Source: Amphibalanus amphitrite (taxonomy: Eukaryota; Arthropoda; Thecostraca; Balanomorpha; Balanidae). From it: DNA of 64,000 nucleotides. This document shows, piece by piece, positions 43,351 through 55,849 of this stretch. The notes beneath the pieces were generated by a model, which ran no database searches, was not told the origin of the DNA, and saw only the letters and a program-made list of their open reading frames with translations. The stretch lies in the NCBI RefSeq assembly GCF_019059575.1, contig NW_024881567.1, positions 1,025,001 to 1,089,000 of the forward strand, in the 5' to 3' direction. Made by a program: the position numbers and the translations under genes. How positions within the stretch are numbered: position 1 is the stretch's first letter; each line of letters begins with the position of its first letter.

Positions 43351-44253
43351 CCCTCGCCCGCACATGGGGGGGGGGAGGGGGGTTGCCACCCCCAGGCAGT
43401 CTTTCTGCTCTGCACTCAACATTTTTAGAGCTAGAAAGCTGATTTTTCGTATAGCTGCTCGTCTATCCTTTCTTGATGTCCACTGAAAATTTCAAGTTTC
43501 TGTGATTTTTGGTTTCGGAGATATGACCTTGTTTTCAGGTCATGTCATGACCCAAATGGCCAATTCTCAACATCTTGCGTTTGCCATGGGCCTTGTGAGC
43601 TTTTGACACCCTGATTTCGGCCTTTTTTGCCAGTCTTACCTCCCACCTATCATGGAACATGTTGTTCGACGATGTACAGGGGTCAAGGTCAGGGTCAAGG
43701 TCAACCTAGGTCATCTAAGATAATTGCGTTTTAGGCAAGCTGAATTTACTTTTTGTGAAGTTTTTTGACTGCATTTTTGGTAAAAGCTTCTCAGATCATG
43801 ATTTCATGTGATATGGACCCAAAAACAATCGGTGCACACATCAGTATACACACAGACACACACAGACATACAAACACATATAATTGACCTTGACCTAACT
43901 TGACCTGAAATGACCTCAGCAGCAAAATTCTGGTCGGATAGTGTGACAAAGAGGTTCTAGCTGGCTTGGCACCAGAAAACAGCATCGTCATCGGTATTTG
44001 ATAAGCAGCGCACCTGATATCCAACGGTGACCCAAAACAGCAACATTTTTTAGTTTGACCTGACCTGGAAGGTCAATGACTGACCTGAGAAGGTAAAACT
44101 GGGTATCATTGGATTCGTCTCTTCCCAAAGAATCTTTTTGGTCTTTACTGCTAAGCTCTATCTCCAACAGGAACGAAATGGCGCGGGGGGGGGTGGCAAC
44201 CCCCCCCCCCCATGTGCGTTCTAGGATGGGAAAATGGCATGTGCGGGCGAGGG
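43351..44253. mobile_element. piggyBac-like non-autonomous element (903 bp)
   Basis: TTAA at 43347-43350 and 44254-44257. A perfect 16-bp terminal inverted repeat CCCTCGCCCGCACATG. Subterminal G-tract/TTGCCA/C-tract hairpins are mirrored at the two ends (about 43366-43393 and 44183-44211). TGACC/GGTCA runs lie in the body. No transposase. Confidence 0.92.
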
Positions 44254-44345
44254 TTAAAGGTTTCGTATACACAGTGAATTGTGTTACAATAAGCCGTTTC
44301 GCTGTTATGGTTACTAACTGAAGAGTTATCCTTTTTTTCTCACAG

Positions 44346-44703
44346 GGAATGACAATACAATAACAATACGAATAAAACCAGACGTTTCGCACAAAAAAGT
44401 GCCTCCGTCAGTGGCAAAAAATAAGTAATTAGGCATACATGTTTTCTTTCGATAAAATCGATGAAGTAGTTATCTTTATTTTTTTTTTAAGATATATTTT
44501 CAGCAGTTTTTAAGCACATCATGGAAGCTTATAAACATTTGTGTATTTTATCGGCAACCCGGCTGGCCAGACCGAGACGGTGCCGCATTTAGTTCTCATC
44601 GATGTTAAACCTATACACTCATTTTTCTCCACTGACGAAGGCACGTTGTTGTCCGAAACGTTTGATTTTATTCGCATTGTTTTTATATTGTCATTGTCCG
44701 TGA
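44346..44703. repeat. inverted pair with hammerhead-ribozyme-like core (CTGACGA...GAAAC)
   Basis: The left arm, read on the minus strand (44415-44346), has CACTGACGGAGGCAC, T6, GTGCGAAACGT. The right arm (44630-44690, plus) has CACTGACGAAGGCACG then GTCCGAAACGTTTG. Both then continue with TTTTATTCG and an AT-rich stretch. CTGANGA and GAAAC around a short stem are the conserved hammerhead boxes, and such motifs are known in Penelope-like elements. The left arm has an extra G, and stem III is not convincing. No Penelope RT or GIY-YIG frame is nearby. Confidence 0.4.
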
Positions 44704-44783
44704 GTAAAAAAAATCATATGGACTGGTCTCAGTTCATATTGAAATTGTTGCACATTCATCAACACAGATAAAATGAATATTAG

Positions 44784-45772
44784 CCCTCACCACACATATA
44801 AGTAGAGGTAAGTAGACCGCGCCCCCTGTTTTTCACCAATAAATCGCGGCAAAGCGAAGGATTGCGACGATTCTTTGGTGCCCTGGAGTTAATCAATTTT
44901 ACAACCTCCCGGAAAATTAAATAGCCCTTATCATTTTTGCGTCTTGTCTGAGAATTTTAAATCCCTGAACCAAATTACCTTTAACCTGTGATTATTTTTC
45001 CCAAGATCATGTCAGGCCAGAATAGCAATTGAAAGTCAGCGCACATCTTCTGTGTGTTTCCATAGTCGTTTCGTGATTAGCAACGTGACAACATGTGAAA
45101 TATGCTATCTAATGTTTGTCTCATTGATTGTTGTGGGTGCCAAGGTCACGTGAAACTCAGGTTAAGGTAATTTACTTGAAATGATCTCGGTTAACTTCCT
45201 TAAATTTACACCTTTTTACTGTGGTTTTTAGGAAGTGTTGGTTTGAAATTTAGCACCCATTTTAGCATTTGAAAACTGGGCATACTTAGGTATCAGTTAT
45301 AGTGCCTATGCAATATGTTGCAAGGCTGTAAGTGCTCGTTAACATTAGCCGGCAGAACGTCTAATGGGTGATCTGGCGTGACCCGTCCTACCCCAAATGC
45401 TTTGATACATGTCTTTGATCAAAGCAAGTGCAAATTCGGAGTCAGAAGCAAGCCAAGTCTCAGCAAACTTCACCTGTAGAAATTCTAGCAGGACCCAATT
45501 TTCCGTGCTTTTGGGTTATTAACCTGATCTGGGAGGTCAACCAGTGACCTAGGATCTCAGCATTGACCAGAACATAAAAATAATTGGCTTTTTCTCGTCA
45601 GCGATGACCAGGACCCTCAAATCATCGGATTTCTCTCGTCACGAGCAGCTCGCTCTTTTTTATTTTTCAGCGAAGCTCTGGCTCTTTTTATCAAGGGCCG
45701 AATGGCTGAGGGTTGTTTCTACGCCCCTCCGCTACAGGTAAGACGCTGAAAAAATGCCTAAATAGGTGAGGG
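44784..45772. mobile_element. piggyBac-like element, degraded (989 bp)
   Basis: The left flank is TTAG (44780-44783, one change from TTAA), the right flank TTAA (45773-45776). Ends CCCTCACC and GGTGAGGG. The TGACCTAGG and AGGTCA motifs persist, but the G-tract hairpins have decayed, so this is an older copy. Confidence 0.75.
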
Positions 45773-45942
45773 TTAAATATCAATTGGTTTTTAAGTGCCG
45801 AAGCCCGAAGCACTTTAATTTACTTCGATAGCAGTTTTTAAGACCAACGAGCTCGAATACTATAAATTCTTGAACAATGTAAGCGCCTTTTATAATGAAC
45901 AGACAAATAACTTTAACAAATCAAGGTTGAGAGCCCCAAATA

Positions 45943-46805
45943 GGGGAGACTGAGGTAAGATGAGCCAAGGGGCAAGTTTAGCCACCCCATGTTTATCAGC
46001 TCCTATGGCGCTAACTGACTTGAGCTTCCATGTGCCGTTCGCTTACGATGCTGCAGTCTTTCAAGTGAGACGGCAACGTTCTCACGCTCAGCACCCGGTA
46101 ACATGTGGTATCGCCCCTGATAACTAAGACATGTTTTGCCTTTAAAATGAGATGGTTGTTATCTGCGGTGTATGGTTATTTTCCTTAGCGGGTGTCATAA
46201 ATCGAAAATGGCCACGGGTGGGGCAAGATGAGCAATTTTCACCTGGGGGAAGATGAGCCGAATAAGCCATTGTCTCCGCTGTCGACAGCCAAACTGAGCT
46301 GTGCTTGTTTCTGCTGAATAGAAATGGTAGGAAATAGTTTTTCTTTGTTGATTACACAAGTTGTAAGTGATTTGCAGATTATCTGAAGGATAAAATGATT
46401 TCTTCCTTGATAGAAAACTTCACGAGTTATTGGAAGGCTTAAAACAGTCACTTTTTGATGGAGGAAAAAAACTTTGCCATAAGTATGTATGCCATGGAGT
46501 AAATAAAAGAGCCCACTCTTCGCCGCGCCCGGGAAAAGAAGAGGTTCGCTTTTTCTATCCATGCTCAACTTTCCCCACGACGTGTCTCAACTTACCCCGC
46601 CCATGGGGTAAGATGAGCAACGTGCAAGATGATTTTTGACGTAGCCTTTCAGTACAAAAATAAGCGGTATGAAACATTTCTGGCCACCATTACATGCGCA
46701 AATGACCACTCTGTCCGCCCAACCCGTAAACGCAGAAAAATGATCAGTTAGTTAGCCTGTAGCTTACGAAAAACAAAAAGCGGCTCAACTTACCTCATTC
46801 TTCCC
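45943..46805. mobile_element. TA-flanked element with GTAAGATGAGC repeats (863 bp)
   Basis: Ends GGGGAGACTGAGGTAAGATG and, inverted at the right, GGGAAGAATGAGGTAAGTTG (about 24 bp with four differences), flanked by TA at 45941-45942 and 46806-46807. GGGG(T/C/A)AAGATGAGC occurs repeatedly inside, in both orientations. No transposase was recognised; the superfamily is uncertain. Confidence 0.75.
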
Positions 46806-46807
46806 TA

Positions 46808-48172
46808 CGTTACACAATTGAGGGCATTTTTTAGGCCATCACAGTATTTGTCAACAATTGTTGTTTGGGGGACTGGGGAGGGTGGTCACTGGCTCATAAA
46901 CTGTCCCCCCCCCAAAAAAAAGAAAACGAAACCGATCATCCGCGAAAAGAACTATTGAGCTCGAACCAAGGTGACGAATCGATTTAAAGGTAGGTATGCA
47001 GGATGACTAACGATGCCACTTTTTGACATCTTGTGTCAAATAAATTCCATCATCTGGATAGCACGTCAACATTCTATTTGACATTTTACAACAAACGTAT
47101 ACTATTTGGCGCGGCTAGCCTCATAAATGTTCTGAAACTAAAACCGTTTCTTCGCAATTAACTCGGACCACGTCATCCCAGCTTATGCACGACAAAAATA
47201 AAATAATGCTTCAGGATCACTGGCCTGAATTCCAATGCTTAAAGTTTACTCAAAACCGGTGTGGTTAATAAGGAAAGGATTGGTGAGTGGGTTGAAAAAA
47301 CCTCACCCTCCACCCCCCCCCCTCCTTCTTCTGGAAACATAAGTAATCGAAAGATCTGGCGATGGTTTATCCAACTCCTCTGCCGCCGCGCTGCGAGGCC
47401 TCGATTCGTTCGGTATGTGGCTTCCTGAGCGGTCCTCCCTGGAGGCAAGGTGAAAGGTCATGGCCTGTATCAGAAATTTATACGTTGCTGAATATGTTTT
47501 ATAGTTCTTCCAAGGCCTTGGACACCGTTTTATTATATCGGAGAAGCATTGCACTTACTTGTCAATCAATACATTTAAAGAAAACTTGATCATAAACTTA
47601 TACTGCGGCAATTGTAGTTCTGCTTACGGTTGTCTCTTTATGATACGGGCCACCACCACCTCCACTGCGCTGGAGCTCAGGCGTTCTACCCCTCCCCGCT
47701 ACGGACCGGCCCTCGGGCTAGGTGTGTTAGTACTGAGCGCAAACCTGTAGTAGTCACGTGACTTTCATTCACGTAGCGGGAACGGAAGCTATAGGCGATA
47801 CCAAGGACGGGCTCTGGGGAGGCAACCGGCGCGGAAAAATAGCACGGTTGTAGTTTTGGAAGAATATTTGTTGCGGTAAGAGGAATTATACAAAACATAC
47901 GTACTAGGAGCAAACATGTGTTATTCCTCCATACTTTGCGCTACATTTCCTTTCTCCAATGGCCAGTACTTAGCAAATAATAGCACAATTCTAAATTGGT
48001 AATATATGTGTACAGTAGCAACTGCGGGTCCCTGTACATCCGCATATGTCTCTATGCGTCTCTATCTCTATTTTGTCTCTATGCGTCAAGAAAGCGGAGA
48101 TGATAGACATTGATAGTTCCGAAAACGTTAAAGCATATAAAAAATGACTACGACGACTGGGCACAGCTATCG
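46808..48172. other. unassigned intronic sequence
   Basis: No transposon boundary or gene recognised over about 1.36 kb. C-runs occur at 46904-46913 and 47312-47323. A TCTCTATGCGTC phrase repeats near 48050-48090. Confidence 0.35.
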
Positions 48173-48176
48173 TTAA

Positions 48177-49060
48177 CCCTCGCATGTGTAGGGGGGGGGT
48201 CGGATGGACCCCCCCCCATGGTTTTTCGCGAATAACTCGCGTAAAAAGCGGCCGATCGCGACGAAACTTTCAGTACCCTCGCATTGATCAATTTTACACC
48301 TACCCTGAAAATTTCATGACCCTGACCCAAATGACCTTTGACCTGTGACCTCTTTTCCGAGACCATGTTTGGCCGGAATCGCGATTTCGCGTATGTCGGC
48401 TCGCACTAGCCGCGTGTTTGCAAGCTTTTCGTGGTTTCAAACGTTTAAACATGTGATTTGATGTTACTCCCGTGTGTGTCAAGGTCACCCGAAGGTCAGG
48501 TCAGGTCATTGACCTTTGGTGACCTCGGGTGACCTCGGTTCACTTTTTCGAGTTTTACATGTTTCTAGGATAGTTTTTGGAGCTGAATTCGAATTTAGCA
48601 ACCATTTGAACATTTACGAAGTAGTTTTGGTGACTTCGTAACATGTTACGAAGCTGTCAGAGGCGGTTGACACGTACTACGAATACCCGTCACGACGCCT
48701 ACTGGTTGACCTGACCTGACCTGACCCGACCTGGTCTAAATGCTTCAAGACATCATCTGTGATCAAAACTAACACGATATTCGTGATCAGCACCCCGAAA
48801 AACCCCTTAGCAGCCACACTTTACGACTTTCTAACAGGTCCCGATTTTCCCGGTTTTCGGGTCATTGACCTGACCTGGAAGGTCAACCAATGACCTAGGA
48901 CCTTAAAATTGGGTATCATCGGCTTCCTCTCGTCACGGGCAACACGCTGGTTTTTTCCGCGAAGCTCTAGCTCGATCAGGGGCCAAACGGCAAGGGGGGG
49001 GGTCCAACCGACCCCCCCCCTACACATTAGAAGCTGGCAAACGCCGCACACATGCGAGGG
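48177..49060. mobile_element. piggyBac-like non-autonomous element (884 bp)
   Basis: TTAA at 48173-48176 and 49061-49064. A perfect 13-bp terminal inverted repeat CCCTCGCATGTGT. Subterminal hairpins: a G-tract, then TCGGATGGA (left) mirrored as TCCAACCGA (right), then a C-tract (48191-48219 and 48994-49020). AGGTCA/TGACCT runs at 48495-48540 and 48707-48735. Confidence 0.92.
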
Positions 49061-49064
49061 TTAA

Positions 49065-49487
49065 CTCGTGCATCGTTGTCAGGTGGGAAATCATATCACA
49101 CTGAGCACAAGACAATATATGATGGGCAATATGCAATATACACAAGGTCATGTAAGGTGATTCGGTTATGTTAAACACTGGACGCATGTACGGCCGGCGC
49201 TGTGCGAACCGGCACCGGAAACCCAGCCCCAGCCGGGAGGACGGGGGGGGGGGGGTGCCGGCCCGTCTGGGAGGTGGGGTGTCACTACTCACAGCGTAGG
49301 CCCGGCTCGCCTAACGGTCACCGCCCGGGAATCGTTCCCTGTCGACACGCCCACTGTCGGAGACTGCGGGGTGAGCAGCTGATTGATGAGGTGTTGCCTG
49401 AGTCCGAGTATTTGCGCAGCTGCGCAAACCGTCCATTATAATGCCTTCGATGGTCGGCTGGTTAGCTCAGCGGCGGGGGCCGTCCCC
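49065..49487. other. GC-rich stretch with no gene recognised
   Basis: It contains a G11 run near 49244-49254. It may be 3' flank of the minus-strand ORF1 fragment that follows. Confidence 0.3.
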
Positions 49488-50030
49488 TCAGTCGCCCCGA
49501 CCGGCGGGGGACCTCCCGCGGCGGCGCTCGGTCACCCACGCGTTGATGGCGTCAGAGGCCTGCCAGGCGGGCCCCGACCCGCGGCGCGCCGAGCGGGCTG
49601 GCTCGGTCTCCCGTGGTCGGAGTTCCCGGAAAGCTTCGGCTCCCACGATATCTTCAAGGTCAGCTGGCTCTTTGATTGAGACTGCAATGTCTCCCTCTGT
49701 CTTCTTCACGCGCACACAGCCGTTGGTCGTGTAGGCGGCCCACAGTGACTTTCGTTTCCGGAGCTGCTTTGCCAAGAAGAATAGCTGCTGGTTCTTAGCT
49801 GTAAGGCACTCTGACACAAAGATGCGGCTAATTACTGACCGGGTCAGCACCGGATGGCCACCCACCTTTTCAGCCGTCAGCTCCTTTCGCTTATCGAATA
49901 GTTTTTGTCGAGCGTTTGTTGTGGCGAATTTGGCGAGGATCGGCCGTACCTTGCCTGGCTGTGGACGTCCAAGGCGGTGGGACCGGTCCAGGCTGTCGGC
50001 CGCTGAAACCATCGTATAATGCCAGGACAC
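49488..50030 (-). pseudogene. LINE ORF1-like fragment (RNA-binding protein)
   Basis: The minus-strand frame contains DSLDRSHRLGRPQPGKVRPILAKF, the R-x-H-R-x-G-x-P-x-P stretch that opens the RRM-like region of many LINE ORF1 proteins. It continues with ARQKLFDKRKEL, FVSECLTAKNQQLFFLAKQLRK and WAAYTTNGCVRVK, the matching strand-helix pattern. After about residue 130 the frame becomes low-complexity and Arg-rich. In the family it coats element RNA. It could be the displaced ORF1 of the minus-strand LINE at 38825-42539, from which several later insertions separate it, or a fragment of another LINE. The start codon is uncertain. Confidence 0.6.
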
Positions 50031-50321
50031 GAGGAAAATGAAATCTGGTAAAAAATTTGAGGTCAGCGAGTAAAATGGGAGCTTTCGAAAGAGTCAAGAG
50101 GAAAAGGACTGCGATTCGTTGTGAACGAAAAACATTGACTTATTTGCCTGCCTGCCTGAATATATCTTTTTGTACATAAACTGTCATCTTCAATTTTAAC
50201 GACTTATTATGCACGCTCAAACACTTAATATATATTTTTTGCTTTTTCGTCATTTTTCGATAAAGAATGAGCAAAGGCTATTTCATCATCACTACAACTA
50301 ACAATGTACACTACTAACAAT
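50031..50321. other. flank of the Ty3/gypsy insertion
   Basis: AT-rich with no gene. The last four bases, CAAT (50318-50321), are the left copy of the insertion-site duplication. Confidence 0.5.
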
Positions 50322-50579
50322 TGTTAGGCCACAGGCAGCGTATCCATCAGTCGTGTATTGGTGCTCAATACAGGCATTGCACCAGCAGCAGCAGCACCAG
50401 CGGCAGCACCCGCGCGTGGCGGCTCCCCGGTCCAGAATGACCGCCCGCCCGGGGCCGTGGCGCGACCTCGCGCCGCCGCGCCGGTCGCAGTGGCGCGCTC
50501 AGCGAGAGGCTGCTCAGAGGCGCACCCAGCGGGAGGTGGCGCCACACTAGCCCAGAACATGTACGGAAATAACCCAACA
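50322..50579 (-). repeat. 3' LTR of the Ty3/gypsy element (258 bp)
   Basis: Reads TGTTAGGC...CCCAACA on plus, with the short inverted ends TGTT/AACA. GC-rich with a CAGCAGCAG stretch. Identical to 56268-56525 as far as I can compare. Confidence 0.95.
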
Positions 50580-50591
50580 CACCTCCCCCCA
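50580..50591 (-). other. polypurine tract of the Ty3/gypsy element
   Basis: On the minus strand GGGGGGAGGTG lies directly before the 3' LTR, as needed for plus-strand priming. Confidence 0.7.
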
Positions 50592-51086
50592 TAAAGCTTT
50601 GGCATACAAGCTGCGAATAAAACATGCACAGTCTGAAAATACACTCTTGCGTACTGTTCGCTCTCCACTTAACTAACTTAACATTTATACGTATTGCATA
50701 TAATTACTGGACTGAACCGCGACAGCCGACAGTAAATGACAATTTAATCGAAGGTCCCGGCATCGACGAATCGAGTAGCATCGGGCCTCGTTAATCGGCC
50801 TCGCCACTCGGGATAGCGTCCGCTGACGCCTATAGCGCTGCCGCAGAATGCTGAGCCGCGTTGGGAGCCTCCGTCCGGACCTGCGGTTCGTCCACTGCAG
50901 CGAGCCCGTGGCCGAGTGAACAGCCGCATCAGCACGTCAGGGTCGTCTGGCGCGTGACGCGGCTCATGCCTGGCGGTATGCGAAATATCAGCGTATCAAA
51001 ACACGTACAACATTTAATACATGGACAATAACTTTTTTGTAACACTTGGATCGCATTGCAATAATCTTGAGCTCTAAAATCGATTC

Positions 51087-54000
51087 TTAGCTAGGGTATC
51101 TCACTGGTGGCTTTGACACCCGTCCAGACTGTGTCACATATCCGACCGGTGACTGTAACGGCCGATCTATGCCTGTCTTACTGGACACTCTTAAGAAAAT
51201 GGGAGGTGGTATACTCTCCTTAGATATGATGTCGGTGTCTGGCGGCGTGTGCACCGTGTCCTCTGGCTTCCTCTCTCGTCGGTCGTATGTAGCTGGTTCT
51301 TCTGCAGCATCGTCTCTCTTCCGCACCTTGACAGGTTTCAGGTGATTGTGATGGACGTTGACTTCTTTCCCTCCTGGCATGCTGACTCTGTATGTCACTC
51401 CTTCGGCATGATGTTCCTGCCTCTGCAAGACAGTTGCTGGTCCTTTATATCGCAAGGCTAGCTTGCGCTTGCCACCAACGTTACTGGTGTGGTCCAACAG
51501 CCATACCCTCTGACCTATCTCGTACTGTATTTCCCTCGTAGATTTCTCGTGCGTCTCCGACATGTAACGAGCGGCCTTGCCGATGTTCTCCTCGACCTTG
51601 TCAAAGGCGTGTCTAAGCTGACGCAATTTGTTTTCGACATAAGTGTCGACAATCGACACTTTGCCTTCCACGCCAAACATTTCGTCGACTGGAAGGCGGG
51701 CCTCACGTCCGTGCACCAGGAAGAATGGCGTAAACCCGGTAACCGAATGTTTTGACGTGTTGTAGGCGAAGGTGAGAGACGCCAAGTGATCGTCCCAGTC
51801 GGACCCGCATGGTTTCAAGAATTTTGACGACATGTCTTTGAGCGTGCGGTTAAATCGTTCTACCATACCGTCGCTCTCCGGTCGTTATGGTGACGTTCTA
51901 GTCTTCACGATACCCAACCGCCTACACAAGGACTGGAAGACGGCCGATTCAAATTGTCGACCTTGGTCACTATGGAGCCTTTCAGGAACGCCTTGCCGTA
52001 GAACCATGTCCAGTAAACAATCGGACACCGTCTCGGCCGTCTGGTTGGGCATGGCGTAAGTGTAGACATACTTGGTGAAGTAGTCCATCACCACCAGGGC
52101 ATACCTGTTTCCGCGTACTGACATCGGCATCTCGGTAATGTCAATTGCGACTCTCTCGAATGGTCTTGAATAGGCGTCGGTGCGAAGAGAGGCCTGTAAC
52201 CGTGGTGTTGGTCTGCTTCGGCGCTGGCAGGCTTCACACGTTTCGCAGTGATGGACCACGTCCTTTCCCATCCCGGGCCAGAAGAACCTGGCCGCTACTT
52301 TCTCAAGCGTGCGGTTGGTGCCCAGATGTCCTGCCGTCTTGTCGTCGTGCAGCATGCTCAGAACTGTTTCCCGATACGTGCGGGGCAGGAGAATGACTAG
52401 ACAGTCTCTTTCTTGGTGTTTCAGTTTCATGACGCCTTGTTCTATCGTCAGCTGGTCGAACAATCGAGCCATTATTCTAAGGTTTCGATTTCGTTTTCGA
52501 ATTTCCTTCTTCGGAGGGAGTCGTCCTGTCATCAACCACTCCTTCACCTCTCCAAGAATGGGGTCAAGGTCCTGCTCACGTCTGAGCTTTTCCGTGTTCA
52601 TCGCGTCTGTCACAGCCTCGTGGTCTGCGGTCATGGCTTCTTCGACCTCAGGATGAAAATCGGCGTTCTGTCGTGACATGGCATCGGCGTTGCCATTGTC
52701 ACTGCCCTTTCGGTACTGAACGTCAAAGTCGTATGTGCTGAGTTCGATTGCCCATCTGCCACGTCGCCCCGTGGCGTCTCCGTCGACATTGATCGAGCGG
52801 GGAATGTTCTTGAGCGGTTTGTGGTCCGTCATCACCGTGAACGTTGTGGCAGCCAAATATGGGCGAAAATGTCTAATAGCCCATACAATTGCCCAAAGTT
52901 CTTTATCATACGTCGGCCATCGACGTTCACTCTTGTTGAGCACCTTGCTGGCGTAGGCGATCACCCTCTCATCGCCGTTGATGGTCTCCGTCAACACCGC
53001 TCCGACTGCAGTATTGGAGGCGTCGGTTGCAACCTTGAACTCGCCCTTGCAGGTTGGCAGGGTGAGGATTGGCGCCGACGTCAGCTTCGTTTTAGTGCTT
53101 TCAAAGCTTTCCACCAGCTCTTCAGTCCATTCTACAGTACCCTTTTTCTCAGCAGCTTCTCTGATGGGTCGCACGAGGTCAGAATAGTTGGGCACGAATC
53201 GCGAGTAGTATCCTGCGAGCCCTAGAAAACTCTTCAGCTCTTCGGCTTTCTGTGGTCGAGGCCAGTGACGCACCTTCTCTATGTTTGCTGGGTCTGGCTC
53301 CACACCGCTCTTCCCCACCTTGTGTCCGAGGAATACTACCTCGTCGCGGGCTAGACAGCACTTCCTTGGCTTTAGTTTCATCCCTGCTGTCCTGATCCTT
53401 TGGAAGACCTCCTCCAGGTTCTTGAGATGATCGTCTTGATCCTTTCCGAAGACAATAATGTCGTCTATGTACACCAGGCAGCTTTTTGAGTCCATTCCAG
53501 CCAGCACTAGTTCCATCAGTCGTTGGAACGTGGCTCCAGCGTTCTTGAGGCCGAAAGGCATAGACCGGAAGTGGTGCAGGCCCTTTCCCGTGCTGAAAGC
53601 GGTTTTCTCTCGGTCTTTTTCAGCGACATCAACCTGCCAGTAGCCTGAGGCCATGTCGAGGGTGGAGAACAGGCTTGCCCCCGCGAGGCTGTCGAGGTTG
53701 TCATCCACCCTCGGGAGAGGGACTGGCAGACTTTGGGTGACAGAGTTCACTGCTCGAAGATCGACGCAGAATCTGAAACTGCCGTCTTTTTTCTTGGCCA
53801 GAACGATGGGTGAGCACCAAGGGCTGGAACTCTCCTCGATTATTCCCTCTTTCAACATCTTTTCCTTTTGTCTTTCCACCTCTTCTCTTAGTTTCATTGG
53901 GATCCGTCGTGGCCTTTGTCGGATCGGAGCCGCGCCTCCAGTTTCGATGTGATGTTGTAGAAGCTTTGTTTTTCCAATGTCGGACTCTCCTGTGCTGAAG

Positions 54001-55823
54001 ATATCCTGGTATCGTGACACAAGTTGTGTTAGCGAGGTCTTGCCACTCTCTGAAAGGGCAGTAGACTCGAGTTTTAGTTCGCTTAAGAGATCATCGAGCG
54101 TCCCTGCACTGAGTTCAGCTGAAGCCGCTGAAGAGCTCGGGACGTCGTACATACCCTTGCCATTTTCTTGAATAGAGTACAGTGTACCGATTTCTGTGCC
54201 TGGAGGGATCGTTACTGCTTTGCCCCCGATGTTGGCGACCTGAATCGGCACGGTTGCCTCGCTCGTCACTTCTGTAACTAAACGAGGGACCCTCCACTCT
54301 TGGCTGCTCTCAACTGAGTGAGGTTCTAGAACACCCTCCCAAGTGGCTTCTTTAGTGATTTTAACGCCTCCATCTGGGATCTCGACCTCGGCCTGAACGA
54401 GGGTCTGAGACCTAGCGGGGATGGTGACTGAGGCACAAGTGACCACCCTTGCTCGTAGCGGTCGTAACTCAGAATATGTTGGTAAAGGAATCTCGACGTT
54501 CCCCACTCTGAAAACCCCTGCCCTGTCATCTAGCACTGTTTTGTGCTGGCAGCAGAAGTCTCGGCCGAGAACGACCTGGTAGATCAAGCCTGGAATGACC
54601 AACATAGGCTGGATGAACTGCGAGGTTTGTATCGAGAACGACACTTCTGCTTGTGTGGTGACCTGTATTTTCTGCCCGTTTGCCTGCGTTATTGTTCCAA
54701 AATTTCCTTTGTGGGACGCTCCTTTCTGTACAGCCGCTCGGGCGAATTCTTGTCCAATCATTGACGCATCGGCTCCGGAATCAACGAGGGCCCATACACT
54801 GCGTCCTTCGACTTCGATTTTGATCACTGAAGCGCGTTTGGGGCTTGCTTCTTGACCAGGCACTGCTGTAGTGTTCCCAACAGCGCCAGAATTATCGCGT
54901 GCGGGGCTCGAGGGAGCGATGCCCCCTGCTGCGACTGGCGTTCTCCAACATTCGTGAAGCGCGTGGCCGTGCCTTCCGCAACCCTGGTAGGGAATACCGG
55001 GCGGAATCGCGCTCGGTGCTGCCCTCGGGGCAACGGACCGTGTTGTCCGTTTCTGTCGGTTTGAAAACCGCGGACAATCGCGTTTGAAATGGGTGGTATC
55101 GCCACACAGGTAACAAACGCCTCGTTTACTGTCGGTTGGTTTGCAGTGCTCGGTCACCTGGACTTTCATTTCATTCAACTCACTCCGGAGTTCTCCAAGG
55201 ATGGTCAGAATATCTGGTGCCTGTCCACCCTCAATGGGTTGCGTTTCTTTAGCCGAAATTGCCACCGTCGTGTCATGACCAGCGGACGCCCGCATAACGG
55301 CGAGAGTGAGGTCCTTTTCCCAAAGTCTTTGGACGACTTCCTCCGCTTTTTGAAGCGACAGCACAGTGTGGTCATTGTGCAGCTTCTCTTGAAGCTTAAG
55401 ATCGCTCAGACCACACAGGAAGTGATCTAGCGCTATATGATCCACCTGTTCACTGGATAACCCCGGGTGTGCCAGGCTTGTGAGTTTTCGGACGCGATCA
55501 GCGAATGATTCTATATTCTCTTCAGGCAGTTGACGGATAAAACGCAACTTTGCCCGAGCCCGTCGCGTGTCGCAGCTAGATCCAAATTTATTTTGTAGGG
55601 CCCCCTTAAGTTCCTTGTAGTCGCTCCTGGCTCCTTTGTCCAAGTTCCCACAAACGTCCAAAGCAGCACCATCCAGCAAGTCGAGCAGGGCAGTTGCTAG
55701 TTTTGTCTTCTCCAAGTCACCAAAACGCGTCTCAAAACGGAAAATCCACGTTTCCCAATTTTCCTCCTCGCGTCCGCTAAATTTTGTTGTGCTGTGAATT
55801 TTTGAGTACAGTTCGTTCGACAT
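51087..55823 (-). pseudogene. Ty3/gypsy Gag-Pol polyprotein, one in-frame stop
   Basis: ATG at 55823 (MSNELYSKIH); the frame runs 1578 codons plus stop, broken only by TAA at 51885-51887 (residue 1313). Domains in order: capsid-like Gag (about 1-200); zinc knuckle CYLCGDTTHFKRDC (237-250); a second Cys/His cluster (about 281-292); protease with VDSGAD (about 347); RT with STLDMASGY and VYIDDI (about 785); RNase H with ATDASN (about 931); H-H-C-C zinc domain (1159-1199); integrase with Asp in AIDITEM (about 1228) and HSDQG (about 1286). The stop falls where this family usually has Tyr, before the catalytic Glu in GMVERFNRTL. The last part (from 51866) holds that motif and the C-terminal domain. 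Gag and Pol share one frame, so no frameshift signal is needed. Confidence 0.93.
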
Positions 55824-55849
55824 TTTGGGCAGTGTATGAACGACGACTA

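Noticed and set aside
49450-49475. tRNA-like A-box (TTAGCTCAGCGG)
   Set aside because: No matching B-box or cloverleaf follows at the right distance.
50353-50594. Gln/His- and Ala-rich proteins in the LTRs
   Set aside because: Identical frames appear in both LTRs and come from CAG and GC repeats in non-coding LTR sequence.
51885-51887. Stop codon as a regulated Gag-Pol readthrough site
   Set aside because: It lies deep in integrase, not at the Gag/Pol boundary, so readthrough control is unlikely; a point mutation is simpler.
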